Origin: Methylococcales bacterium | GTDB lineage: Bacteria; Pseudomonadota; Gammaproteobacteria; Methylococcales; Methylomonadaceae | Length of the DNA: 40,651 nucleotides | Assembly (NCBI GenBank): GCA_003584875.1 | Contig: QVQD01000234.1 | Location: forward strand, 1-40,651 | Direction: 5' to 3' | Shown: piece by piece, positions 20,736 to 30,142 of the stretch | Layout of the letters: every line of letters starts with the position of its first letter | How positions within the stretch are numbered: the stretch's first letter is position 1 | The notes under the pieces: generated by a model | What the model saw: the letters and a program-made list of their open reading frames with translations, nothing else | Databases searched by the model: none | What the model was told of the DNA's origin: nothing | Position numbers and translations under genes: made by a program

Positions 20736-20752
20736 TTGGCTTGGTAATTGCA
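20736..20752 (+). promoter_or_regulatory. Putative sigma-54 (-24/-12) promoter
   Basis: TTGGCTTGGTAATTGCA: GG-N10-GC spacing exactly as in RpoN promoters, ~115 bp upstream of the PEP-CTERM gene. Confidence 0.6.
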
Positions 20753-20866
20753 TTAATGTACATCAGCGCTAGCTCAAAAAACCAATCAATCTAATTCCTT
20801 CGTTTTAGATTCTTAAGCTAGTCATAACAACCGTTTAAATTTATCTCTTATAGCGAGTGTGGCATC

Positions 20867-21712
20867 ATGAAACTTAAATCAATAGCAACCTTATTTATCC
20901 CCATAGCTTTATTTGCGCCCATAGGCGCACAAGCTTTTGGCCCTGTTTCCTCAACAAACATAAGTGACATAAGCATTAGTGGCGGCAGCTACACCGTTTA
21001 TGAACAAACAACACCCCCAACCCCTACAGCACTTGGCCTCTTAACACTTGCGCCGTCTGATATCGCAAATGTAAAAAGCGTATTAATGAATAGTCCCTCA
21101 ATTCCTGGCAATGTACAACTGGGAACGCCCTTACCAACTCCAACAATCACTACTATGACGGTTAACTTTAACAACGGAACCGTTGCAAGCCTTAGCAATC
21201 TTTTACTATCAGATTGGACTGATAACAGCGATGCTTTGGTACATAGCTATATTACTGCAGCAGGCAACTCTGTAGGTAAAACCTTAACTACTTCGCAATT
21301 AGATGCAGCTACTACTTACTTTCTTACTCATGAGGGAGTGCCTGGTTCTGGAATTAACGTTTGGCAACTAGCCAGCAATCCCAGCATTGCTACTATCAAA
21401 CTCGTTAATGGTCAAATTATTGTCGGCCAGGACGGCCTATTAAACCCAGGCAACTACCTTACTCACTTACTTGGGGTAACGGCTCCAACGAATGCTCAAG
21501 CCAGCGAAGTTGTTAAAGTAACTTATAATGGCAATAGCCAATACCAATATAGCTTCTCAGCTACACCTACCGGTTATGCAACTGCAGACGGCAGCTACAA
21601 TGGTCGATACCAAGTTCCAGAACCCACCACTTTGTTAATGCTTGGACTTGGGTTTATAGGCTTAGCTTATTGGCATCGTCATAACAAACGTGAGCTAGCG
21701 CTCATGGCATAG
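20867..21712 (+). CDS. PEP-CTERM sorting domain-containing secreted protein
   Basis: N-terminal signal peptide MKLKSIATLFIPIALFAPIGAQA. C-terminus VPEPTTLLMLGLGFIGLAYWHRHNKR (PEP motif, TM helix, basic tail). Confidence 0.93.
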   Translation: MKLKSIATLFIPIALFAPIGAQAFGPVSSTNISDISISGGSYTVYEQTTPPTPTALGLLTLAPSDIANVKSVLMNSPSIPGNVQLGTPLPTPTITTMTVNFNNGTVASLSNLLLSDWTDNSDALVHSYITAAGNSVGKTLTTSQLDAATTYFLTHEGVPGSGINVWQLASNPSIATIKLVNGQIIVGQDGLLNPGNYLTHLLGVTAPTNAQASEVVKVTYNGNSQYQYSFSATPTGYATADGSYNGRYQVPEPTTLLMLGLGFIGLAYWHRHNKRELALMA

Positions 21713-21764
21713 GGCTATTAAACCTTTTACTAATCAATTTTTAGTGGCCATACAACTATTTATT

Positions 21765-21868
21765 GATTAACTAACTGATGTTACGCAGTAACGTGGCTTT
21801 ACTCTGGTTTGCCACGCCGAGCACGGCAAACGAGGACAAAAAACATACTGCGTGACATCAATTAATAA
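21765..21868. repeat. MITE-like inverted-repeat element
   Basis: Outer arms GATGTTACGCAGTA...TACTGCGTGACATC (13/14 complementary) enclosing GTTTGCC-ACGCCGAGCAC-GGCAAAC. Confidence 0.65.
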
Positions 21869-22113
21869 AAGCTTTATCCATCCGTCTATGTGTCATATTT
21901 CTTTACAATTGTCAGACAACCAACTTAAGGCGGTAAAGCATAAGGTTAAGGCGTTAGTAGTGAACCCAGTCGAGCCATGAACGGCTTAACTGCTCATTCT
22001 TAGACAGGCTCAGGACGAACGGTTAAGCCTTGCAGCACGCCATGTTTTTTATCGCTAACACTACACAAAGTGTCAATAATCTTTACATATTAACAAAGGT
22101 TACTCCATAACAT

Positions 22114-24123
22114 TTAAACCAAACTTTGTTCTTGCAATAAGCGTATTTCATCACGAACACTTGCCGCCTTTTCAAACTCTAGATTTTTTGCATAGCGATA
22201 CATCTCATCTTCCAATTGCTTGAGCTTTTTACCCAACTGTTTGGGATTCATGCTTTTATAGTCTGCAGTCGGCTCTGCTGCTTTATTCTGAGATTTAACA
22301 TTACCCGGCAATCCTGAGCCAGGAATAGCCACCTCAAGAATATCAGTGATGGATTTGAAAATAGTCGTCGGATTAATCTTATGTTCTACATTAAATAAAT
22401 GCTGTTTTTCACGTCGACGCTCAGTTTCATCTATCGCCTGTTGCATAGACTTAGTGATTTTATCGCCATATAAAATTGCTTTACCCTGTGCATTTCTAGC
22501 CGCACGACCTATGGTCTGCACCAAAGACACCACCGAACGGAGAAACCCCTCTTTATCAGCATCGAGTATCGCTACTAAAGAAACCTCAGGTATATCTAAA
22601 CCTTCTCGTAACAAATTGATACCCACCAATACATCAAATTGACCTAATCTTAAATCCCGAATAATCTCAACACGCTCTACGGTATCAATATCCGAATGTA
22701 AATAACGCACCTTCACCCCATGCTCTGACAGATATTCAGTTAAATCTTCGGACATCCGTTTAGTTAAAGTAGTTACCAAAACCCGCTCTTTAACACTGAC
22801 ACGTAAATTAATCTCTGATAACAAATCATCTACTTGCGTAGTCGCAGGACGGACTTCGACTATGGGATCTAACAAACCGGTTGGCCTAACCACTTGCTCA
22901 GCAAAAACATCAGAATGCTCTCGCTCATAAGGTCCTGGTGTAGCAGACACATAAATACGCTGCGGTGATTTAGCTTCAAATTCAGCAAAGGTTAAAGGTC
23001 GATTATCGAGCGCAGAAGGTAGCCTAAAGCCATATTCGACCAACGTTTCTTTACGGGAGCGATCACCTTTATACATCGCGCCTATTTGAGGAACGGTGAC
23101 ATGGCTTTCATCAACAATCACCAAGGCATCATCGGGCAAATAATCAAACATAGTCGGGGGCGACTCCCCTGCAGCTCGCCCTGACAAATATCGGGAATAG
23201 TTTTCTATACCTGAACAGTATCCAACCTCTAAGATCATTTCAATATCAAACAAAGTACGCTGCTCCAAGCGTTGCGCCTCTACTAATTTATCTAATGAAC
23301 GCAATTGTTTGAGACGGTCTTTAAGTTCTATTTTGATCGATTCGACAGCGGATAATAATTGCTCTCTAGGCGTAACATAATGACTCTTAGGATAAACCGT
23401 ATAACGCGCCAAACGCTGAAGAATTTCACCCGTTAAGGGATCAAATAAAGATAAGCGCTCGAGCTCATCATCAAATAACTCTACTCTTAAAGCCGCACTT
23501 TCAGACTCAGCAGGAAAAATATCAATCACTTCGCCACGCACTCGATAAGTCGCTCTACGCAATTCTATATCGTTACGGGTATATTGCATTTCCGCCAAAC
23601 GGCGCAATAAAGTACGTTGATTAATCAAATCACCTTTAACCAAATGCAAGACCATTTGGAAATAGGATTCTGGCTCGCCCAAACCATAAATGGCTGAAAC
23701 AGTTGCTACCACAATAGAGTCTGGTCGCTCAATTAAGGCTTTAGTCGCTGACAAACGCATTTGTTCGATATGCTCGTTAATCGCAGCATCTTTATCTATA
23801 AAGGTATCAGAGGCGGGCACGTAAGCTTCTGGCTGGTAATAGTCATAATAGGAAACAAAATACTCCACGCTGTTTTCCGGAAAAAATTCTTTCATTTCTC
23901 CGTATAGCTGAGCTGCGAGTGTTTTATTCGGTGCCATAATCATCGCGGGACGCTGTGTTTCATTAATCACATTTGCGATGGTAAAGGTCTTACCCGAACC
24001 GGTAACGCCTAGCAAAGTCTGGTGCACCTCACCATCACCTAAGCCTTCAACTAAGGCTTTAATAGCAGTAGGTTGATCACCTGCAGGCTTAAATTTACTA
24101 TGGAGTTTAAATTGTTTCTTCAT
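22114..24123 (-). CDS. uvrB: Excinuclease ABC subunit UvrB
   Basis: [66 protein letters not shown]-terminal UVR motif. Confidence 0.99.
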   Translation of the reverse strand: MKKQFKLHSKFKPAGDQPTAIKALVEGLGDGEVHQTLLGVTGSGKTFTIANVINETQRPAMIMAPNKTLAAQLYGEMKEFFPENSVEYFVSYYDYYQPEAYVPASDTFIDKDAAINEHIEQMRLSATKALIERPDSIVVATVSAIYGLGEPESYFQMVLHLVKGDLINQRTLLRRLAEMQYTRNDIELRRATYRVRGEVIDIFPAESESAALRVELFDDELERLSLFDPLTGEILQRLARYTVYPKSHYVTPREQLLSAVESIKIELKDRLKQLRSLDKLVEAQRLEQRTLFDIEMILEVGYCSGIENYSRYLSGRAAGESPPTMFDYLPDDALVIVDESHVTVPQIGAMYKGDRSRKETLVEYGFRLPSALDNRPLTFAEFEAKSPQRIYVSATPGPYEREHSDVFAEQVVRPTGLLDPIVEVRPATTQVDDLLSEINLRVSVKERVLVTTLTKRMSEDLTEYLSEHGVKVRYLHSDIDTVERVEIIRDLRLGQFDVLVGINLLREGLDIPEVSLVAILDADKEGFLRSVVSLVQTIGRAARNAQGKAILYGDKITKSMQQAIDETERRREKQHLFNVEHKINPTTIFKSITDILEVAIPGSGLPGNVKSQNKAAEPTADYKSMNPKQLGKKLKQLEDEMYRYAKNLEFEKAASVRDEIRLLQEQSLV

Positions 24124-24157
24124 TTAATTTCTCAATCAGATCAGACTCGCAGTAACC

Positions 24158-24192
24158 TAGGTCGTGTTAGCGATAGCGTAACCCGACCTACA
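24158..24192. repeat. REP-like palindrome (GGTCGGGTTAGCGATAGCGTAACCCGACC family)
   Basis: TAGGTCGTGTTAGCGATAGCGTAACCCGACCTACA. Confidence 0.85.
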
Positions 24193-24344
24193 AAATCAAC
24201 ACCCTTATAAAAAAATTGCGCGTATCGATGCGCACAGAATGCAGCAACGTCAAAATCAATCATTTTTTTAATATCGGGTTTTTAGCAAGTCCACACATAG
24301 CGTATAATCCCAAGAATTTAATTAATAATCTTATCCAGTAGAAC

Positions 24345-25526
24345 ATGAGCATAACACTTTCTAATAGAGTCCTCGCGGTAAAACCATCCCCTACCCTAGC
24401 CATTACTGCCAGAGCCGCTCAAATGCGTGCCGCAGGTAAAGATATTATCGGCTTAGGTGCGGGTGAACCTGATTTTGATACCCCCGATCATATTAAAGCC
24501 GCTGCGGTTAAGGCTATGGATAGCGGTTTTACTAAATATACGGCTGTTGATGGCACCGCTAGTTTAAAGAAAGCTATTATCGCAAAATTTAAGCAGGATA
24601 ATGACCTTGATTATCAGCCTAAACAAATTTTAGTATCCTGCGGCGGTAAACAAAGCTCTTTCAACTTAACTCAAGCCTTATTAAATGCGGGTGACGAAGT
24701 TATTATACCGGCACCTTTCTGGGTTTCTTATCCTGACATGGTGTTGTTAGCAGACGGTGTACCCGTTATTATCGAAACCACTCAAGCGCAGCATTTTAAA
24801 ATTTCACCTGAGCAACTACGCGCAGCCATCACCGATAATACTCGTTTAATTTTTATCAACAGCCCTTCTAACCCTTCTGGTGTCGCTTATAGCTTAGACG
24901 AACTTAAAGCATTGGGTGATGTATTAGCAGATTTTCCTAATATTATTATCGCCACCGATGATATGTACGAACATATCTTATGGAATCAAGGCTCATTTGT
25001 TAATATCTTAAACGCACATCCCGAGTTTTATGACCGTACTGTGGTAATGAATGGCGTATCTAAAGCCTATTCTATGACCGGCTGGCGTATCGGTTATGCC
25101 GCAGGCCCTGCTGACTTGATTGAAGCGATGTGCACTATTCAATCACAAAGCACCTCTAATCCTACGTCTATCTCACAATATGCTGCCGAAGCAGCTTTAA
25201 CAGGCGATCAAAGTTTTATCAGCAACATGTGCGTGGAATTTAAAAAACGCCATGATTATGTGGTCGCAGAACTGAACAGTATCGAAGGCGTTGAATGCTT
25301 AGAAACGGATGGCACTTTCTATGTATTCCCTAACATAGAAAAGCTCATCGCACGCTTGGACGGCATTAACAACGATTTGGAGTTTTCTGATTACTTAATC
25401 GAAAAAGCTGGCGTGGCCTTAGTGCCTGGCTCAGCCTTTGGAACTGACGGTCACATTAGAATTTCTATAGCGACTAGCATGGCTAATTTGGAAAATGCTT
25501 TAGCTCGAATTAAGCAGGCTATTTAA
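24345..25526 (+). CDS. PLP-dependent aspartate aminotransferase (class I)
   Basis: GLGAGEPDFDTPDHIK, NSPSNPSGVAYS, NGVSKAYSMTGWRIGYAAGP (PLP lysine). Confidence 0.96.
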   Translation: MSITLSNRVLAVKPSPTLAITARAAQMRAAGKDIIGLGAGEPDFDTPDHIKAAAVKAMDSGFTKYTAVDGTASLKKAIIAKFKQDNDLDYQPKQILVSCGGKQSSFNLTQALLNAGDEVIIPAPFWVSYPDMVLLADGVPVIIETTQAQHFKISPEQLRAAITDNTRLIFINSPSNPSGVAYSLDELKALGDVLADFPNIIIATDDMYEHILWNQGSFVNILNAHPEFYDRTVVMNGVSKAYSMTGWRIGYAAGPADLIEAMCTIQSQSTSNPTSISQYAAEAALTGDQSFISNMCVEFKKRHDYVVAELNSIEGVECLETDGTFYVFPNIEKLIARLDGINNDLEFSDYLIEKAGVALVPGSAFGTDGHIRISIATSMANLENALARIKQAI

Positions 25527-25553
25527 AACAGCCTTAGCATTATCATTAGCTAG

Positions 25554-25585
25554 AGCGCAATAGCTTCAGCTATTGCGCTTTAAAA
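25554..25585. terminator. Bidirectional-looking terminator between convergent genes
   Basis: AGCGCAATAGCT-TC-AGCTATTGCGCT perfect 12-bp stem followed by TTTAAAA, between the aminotransferase and the heme A synthase stops. Confidence 0.7.
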
Positions 25586-25608
25586 CAGCTAAAGCTGCTT
25601 TACTCCAA

Positions 25609-26574
25609 CTACGCTAACGATCTGTTAGCGTAACTCAAACTCTGATAAAGAAAGAATTGCACACCGAATATCAAGCTAGCCAATAGCAAATGCAAGGGCT
25701 GCACTAGCGCTGGCACGCCTAATCGATCTAAACTGATACCCGCCACTATCGCTAAAACGACCAAGGCGATCATAGCAAAGCCGGTACGAAACAATAAGCT
25801 ATTTTTATCAACCGCAAGATAAAGCTTTCGGGCTAACCATAGATTTGTAAACAGAATAATAGATGAAAAAGACCGGTGTATATAAAAAATAATCGGGAAG
25901 TCATCACGCCAAAACTGGCGCTCTATATTAGCATGTGCAATAACATCAACAGCCTCTCTCACCTGCGTACCCATAGAAATCTGTACTAAAGTCATGAGCA
26001 TCGCAGCCCATAAAACTTTCTTAAATTTGGCAGGCAAATCACCAGTATCAAGCTGGCGTAAGGATTCATGTTGCGATCTAGTAATGGTATAAATTAATAA
26101 GGCCACAATAACCAAGGCCAACAACATGTGAGCGGTAATCATATAAGGCTTTAAATTACTCGCGACCACATGCGCGCCTAGCCAGCCTTGCAATCCAACC
26201 AGAAAAAAACTACTTAAAGAAAGATAAAAGATAGTTTTATCGGTTTTACGATAAATACGTGAGGACCAAGCCGTTAAAAAAATCAAAAAACCAATACTGA
26301 CCCCCAGTAAACGATTGGTATATTCAGTCCATGTCTTTACTGGATTAAATTGAGTATTCTCGTAACCTCGCTGCGCATAAATCTCATGGTAATTAGGTGG
26401 CAACTGCGTTTCCTCGGTCGGAGGTATCCATTGCCCAAAACAAGTCGGCCAATCTGGACAGCCCATACCCGCACCCGAAGCTCTAACGATACCACCTGCT
26501 AGTATTACGCAGTAAACGGCAAAAATAGTAAGCATACCTAAACGACGAAAAGCTAAACCTGCTGAAGTATTCAT
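25609..26574 (-). CDS. ctaA: Heme A synthase, COX15/CtaA family
   Basis: VILAGGIVRASGAGMGCPDWPTCFGQWIPP, EYTNRLLG, HMLLALVIVALL, multi-TM. Confidence 0.92.
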   Translation of the reverse strand: MNTSAGLAFRRLGMLTIFAVYCVILAGGIVRASGAGMGCPDWPTCFGQWIPPTEETQLPPNYHEIYAQRGYENTQFNPVKTWTEYTNRLLGVSIGFLIFLTAWSSRIYRKTDKTIFYLSLSSFFLVGLQGWLGAHVVASNLKPYMITAHMLLALVIVALLIYTITRSQHESLRQLDTGDLPAKFKKVLWAAMLMTLVQISMGTQVREAVDVIAHANIERQFWRDDFPIIFYIHRSFSSIILFTNLWLARKLYLAVDKNSLLFRTGFAMIALVVLAIVAGISLDRLGVPALVQPLHLLLASLIFGVQFFLYQSLSYANRSLA

Positions 26575-26583
26575 AGCTAACTC

Positions 26584-27576
26584 CTAATTGATGGTAATAG
26601 AAAACTGAGGCGCTTCTTTTAATTTTAGATCAACTAGGCTTTCATCAGCCACAGGCAATACCAGTAATAACTTACACAAATCACTATCAGCTTGATAACG
26701 CGCACCACTATATTGGGCATGCAACACTCGCCCCAGTGACTGCCCATCAGCAGTTGTGCCATCGATAATAATTTCATTAGCTAAAGGCGCTTTAGGTATT
26801 GCACAATCTGCCAAAAAAAGCGCTCTTTTAGCTTTACCCAAATAATGAGTACGCGCAACAATTTCCTGACCCGTATAACAGCCTTTTGTAAAGCTAACCC
26901 CACCTAACTGATCTAAATTAAGCATCTGCGGAATAAATTCTTCAGAGGTTTCATTAGTCATCCAAGGAATACCGTCCAACATATCAAGATAGCGCCAATG
27001 CTCAGAGTTTTCAGCTTGATAGCCCATCGCAAGCTGCTCAGTCCAGTAAGCAATGGCTGGCTCAGTTTCTGCAATAATTAACTGTCGATTTTTTGTAGAT
27101 GAAAATTGAATACTGATGATATTTTCTTGCTGAGTATGCATGAAAGCTTCAGTGGCTGATTCAGAGGCACTCGAGCCCATCAGACAATAATATTCAGTAC
27201 TGTCTGCAATAATAACCGCCGACCTTAAAATGTACATTTGCAGTCTTTTTTTAACAGTCTCTAATAAAGCTATCGGCAAAATCATTAAGAAGACATCAGC
27301 CTTTTTAATTAATAAAAAAGTTGTCATGACCCTACCCTTAGGATTACATAAAGCGCCTAAACTACTCTTCATTTCTGTTAATTCATTAACATCACAGGTT
27401 ATTTGCCCCTGCAATAAACGACCCGCATCTGCACCACTTACGGTCAAGACACCAAAATGCAACAAAGGACACAGCACTTGGTCGTTATGCGCTAAACTAG
27501 CTGCAAATGTAATCGTCACATCGCCTTCGAAGTGCGCATGTTGACTGAGTAGAAAGTTTTTCCAATTGGGATTCAT
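26584..27576 (-). CDS. ygfZ: tRNA-modifying/Fe-S maintenance protein YgfZ (folate-binding, GcvT-like)
   Basis: KGCYTGQEIVARTHYLGKAKRALF signature; likely start at MNPNWKNFLLSQ (27576). Confidence 0.93.
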   Translation of the reverse strand: MNPNWKNFLLSQHAHFEGDVTITFAASLAHNDQVLCPLLHFGVLTVSGADAGRLLQGQITCDVNELTEMKSSLGALCNPKGRVMTTFLLIKKADVFLMILPIALLETVKKRLQMYILRSAVIIADSTEYYCLMGSSASESATEAFMHTQQENIISIQFSSTKNRQLIIAETEPAIAYWTEQLAMGYQAENSEHWRYLDMLDGIPWMTNETSEEFIPQMLNLDQLGGVSFTKGCYTGQEIVARTHYLGKAKRALFLADCAIPKAPLANEIIIDGTTADGQSLGRVLHAQYSGARYQADSDLCKLLLVLPVADESLVDLKLKEAPQFSITIN

Positions 27577-27852
27577 AATAGCAACGTCCGTTTTAAAATA
27601 GGGTTTGATTATATAGCAAGTCAAGATCAGAGGCGAAAAGCAGCTGATTAAAATAACCTTACCAAAACTTAAATCACCAAGACAACTTTAATCGACAGCT
27701 TAGGATTTACTTGATTGCTAACATTAGGCAGCAATGTCGTTTGGGTCTCGTTTGGCGCACCGAGCACCGCAGGTTTTTGTTGGAATAAGCCCGTAGGGGC
27801 GCTGAATGTCTGCATAACATCTGCTAACTACATAAACTTTAAAATCTATACA

Positions 27853-28296
27853 ATGCCACAACACCCTGAGCCGGCACTATTGTTGAAAATTAAACCTTCT
27901 CAACAATTAAGAGCCTTAGTACTTTTAATTCATGCCTTAGCTTTAGGTGCTAGCCTAGCTAATGATCTAAGCTTAGTTTTTAAATCAATACTCATTATAG
28001 GAACGTGTTTACAAGGCTGGATAACACTAAAGCATTTAAAAAATAATCAGCTTACTATTAAGTATACTGATACTATTGGATGGCAAATATCAAAAGATCA
28101 TGACTTAGTCGCCATCGAAATTTTAAACTCTACCGTCGTCACTCCCTTTGCCATTTTTTTACATTACAAAAAAAGTTGTTTACTATCAATAAAGACTACA
28201 CAAGAAAAACATTCTCATTTAATATTAAATGACGCACTATCTGATGAAGATTTCCGTAGCTTAATCGTTAAATTAAAAATAACTCACATAAAATAG
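27853..28296 (+). CDS. YgfX/CptA-like small membrane protein
   Basis: Two TM segments after a short N-terminus, W in the downstream domain (TIGWQISKDHDLVAIEILNSTVVTPFAIFLHYK), divergent from ygfZ. Start at MPQHPEPALLLKI. Confidence 0.6.
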   Translation: MPQHPEPALLLKIKPSQQLRALVLLIHALALGASLANDLSLVFKSILIIGTCLQGWITLKHLKNNQLTIKYTDTIGWQISKDHDLVAIEILNSTVVTPFAIFLHYKKSCLLSIKTTQEKHSHLILNDALSDEDFRSLIVKLKITHIK

Positions 28297-28424
28297 CAGC
28301 GACTCAGTACATCTATTGATAGAATAAGAGCAACAGAAACTGACTAAACCCGTTTAATTTGTATTAACTGGAAATTGCAGTTATCTTTAAGAAGAATTTA
28401 ATTAGAACAACAAGGAGCAGTCAA

Positions 28425-28673
28425 ATGTCCAAAGGTCAAAATTTACAGGATAACTTCCTAAATACCCTCAGAAAAGAACATACCCCAGTGTCAATTTTTC
28501 TTGTTAATGGTATTAAACTACAAGGTAAAGTCGACTCATTTGATCAGTATGTGATCATGCTAAAAAACACTATCAGTCAAATGGTTTATAAACACGCCAT
28601 ATCAACGATAGTTCCTAGCAAGAGCGTCAAAATGACACGCGATGAAACTAGCACCCCCGAAGAAGAACAATAA
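28425..28673 (+). CDS. hfq: RNA chaperone Hfq
   Basis: [64 protein letters not shown]. Confidence 0.99.
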   Translation: MSKGQNLQDNFLNTLRKEHTPVSIFLVNGIKLQGKVDSFDQYVIMLKNTISQMVYKHAISTIVPSKSVKMTRDETSTPEEEQ

Positions 28674-28722
28674 GCCATAAAGCCCACAGCATCTTTACAC
28701 CCTAATTTAATGGAGTATTTTA

Positions 28723-30036
28723 TTGTTTGATCGTCCCGATTCGGGTGAACGCGCCATACTTGTTCATCTCACTTTTCGTTCTGGGCAGGAAGATCTTTTA
28801 GAATTAAAAGAACTGGCTAAATCAGCTGGAACTGACCCTGTATTTGTCATCACTGGCAGTCGCAAACGTCCTGATTCAAAATATTTTGTAGGCAAAGGTA
28901 AGCTAGAGGAGTTAAAAGCTACCATTGAATCCTATGAGGCAGACGTCGTTTTATTTAATCATCCGCTCGCACCTAGCCAAGAAAGAAATCTTGAAGAATA
29001 CTTAGGCGTTCGAGTAGTTGACAGGAACGGCTTAATCCTAGATATATTTGCACAACGCGCACAATCTTTTGAAGGTAAGCTTCAAGTTGAACTTGCGCAA
29101 CTTAAACACTTATCAACTCGCTTAGTCAGAGGCTGGACACATTTAGAGCGCCAAAAAGGCGGTATCGGCTTGCGAGGCCCTGGCGAAACCCAATTAGAAA
29201 CCGACAGACGCTTATTAGGCTTGCGTATTAAACAAATTCAGCAACGCTTAGACAAAGTTGAAAAACAAAGACATCAAGGTCGCAGTAAACGTAAAAAAGC
29301 TGAAATTCCCTCCATTTCATTGGTCGGGTATACCAATGCTGGAAAATCAACGTTGTTTAACACCTTAACAGGTGCTGATATTTATGCGGCGGATCAGCTC
29401 TTTGCCACTCTCGACCCAACCTTACGTAGTTGTCAGTTACCTAATAGTACTGAAATTGTCTTGGCAGATACGGTAGGTTTTATTCGCCACTTACCACATG
29501 AATTGGTAGCGGCATTCAAATCAACACTGCAAGAAGCGAGTGAAGCTGATTTACTACTGCATGTGATTGATGCAAACAGTGAAGACCGAGAGGAGATTAT
29601 TAACCAAGTCAATCAAGTATTAGAAGACATAGATGCCGATAAAATCAGGCAAATTGAAATCTATAATAAGATTGATTTATTAGAAAATATTCAACCACAT
29701 GTTGATAGAGACGAATCTGGCAATGCTATTCGTGTTTGGCTATCTGCTGAAACCGGTCTAGGAATAGAACTGCTTTTTGAGGTTTTAGCGGAGCTTTTTT
29801 CGTCAACCAAAGTAAAAATACGCTGTTATTTACGTCCTGATCAAGGTAGCGTCAAAGCTAAATTATTTACTTGCGCAAAAATAATTAACGAGCATATTGA
29901 TGACTTCGGTGCTTATGAACTAGTTATTGAAATTGATGCTAGGCACTTAGGCCTGTTAAAAGAGGTAAAAACTGAAACTATAGCTGACGGCAGAAGCATT
30001 GCACCAGACTATAAAAGAAGAAACAAGCTTTCCTAA
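28723..30036 (+). CDS. hflX: GTPase HflX
   Basis: SLVGYTNAGKSTLFNTLT, ADTVGFIRHLPHELVAAFKSTL, GGIGLRGPGETQLETDRR; TTG start. Confidence 0.98.
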   Translation: MFDRPDSGERAILVHLTFRSGQEDLLELKELAKSAGTDPVFVITGSRKRPDSKYFVGKGKLEELKATIESYEADVVLFNHPLAPSQERNLEEYLGVRVVDRNGLILDIFAQRAQSFEGKLQVELAQLKHLSTRLVRGWTHLERQKGGIGLRGPGETQLETDRRLLGLRIKQIQQRLDKVEKQRHQGRSKRKKAEIPSISLVGYTNAGKSTLFNTLTGADIYAADQLFATLDPTLRSCQLPNSTEIVLADTVGFIRHLPHELVAAFKSTLQEASEADLLLHVIDANSEDREEIINQVNQVLEDIDADKIRQIEIYNKIDLLENIQPHVDRDESGNAIRVWLSAETGLGIELLFEVLAELFSSTKVKIRCYLRPDQGSVKAKLFTCAKIINEHIDDFGAYELVIEIDARHLGLLKEVKTETIADGRSIAPDYKRRNKLS

Positions 30037-30142
30037 CTTCAAGTCTATCAGTTGTGGTTTTCGCCTTTTAAGAGATTTGATATAGAATACCCACCAAACC
30101 CTCTCGTGATAATTAACTTAATAATCCAAACGGAGCATAAGC

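Noticed and set aside
22346-22642. 98-aa plus-strand ORF within uvrB
   Set aside because: Antisense shadow ORF of uvrB.
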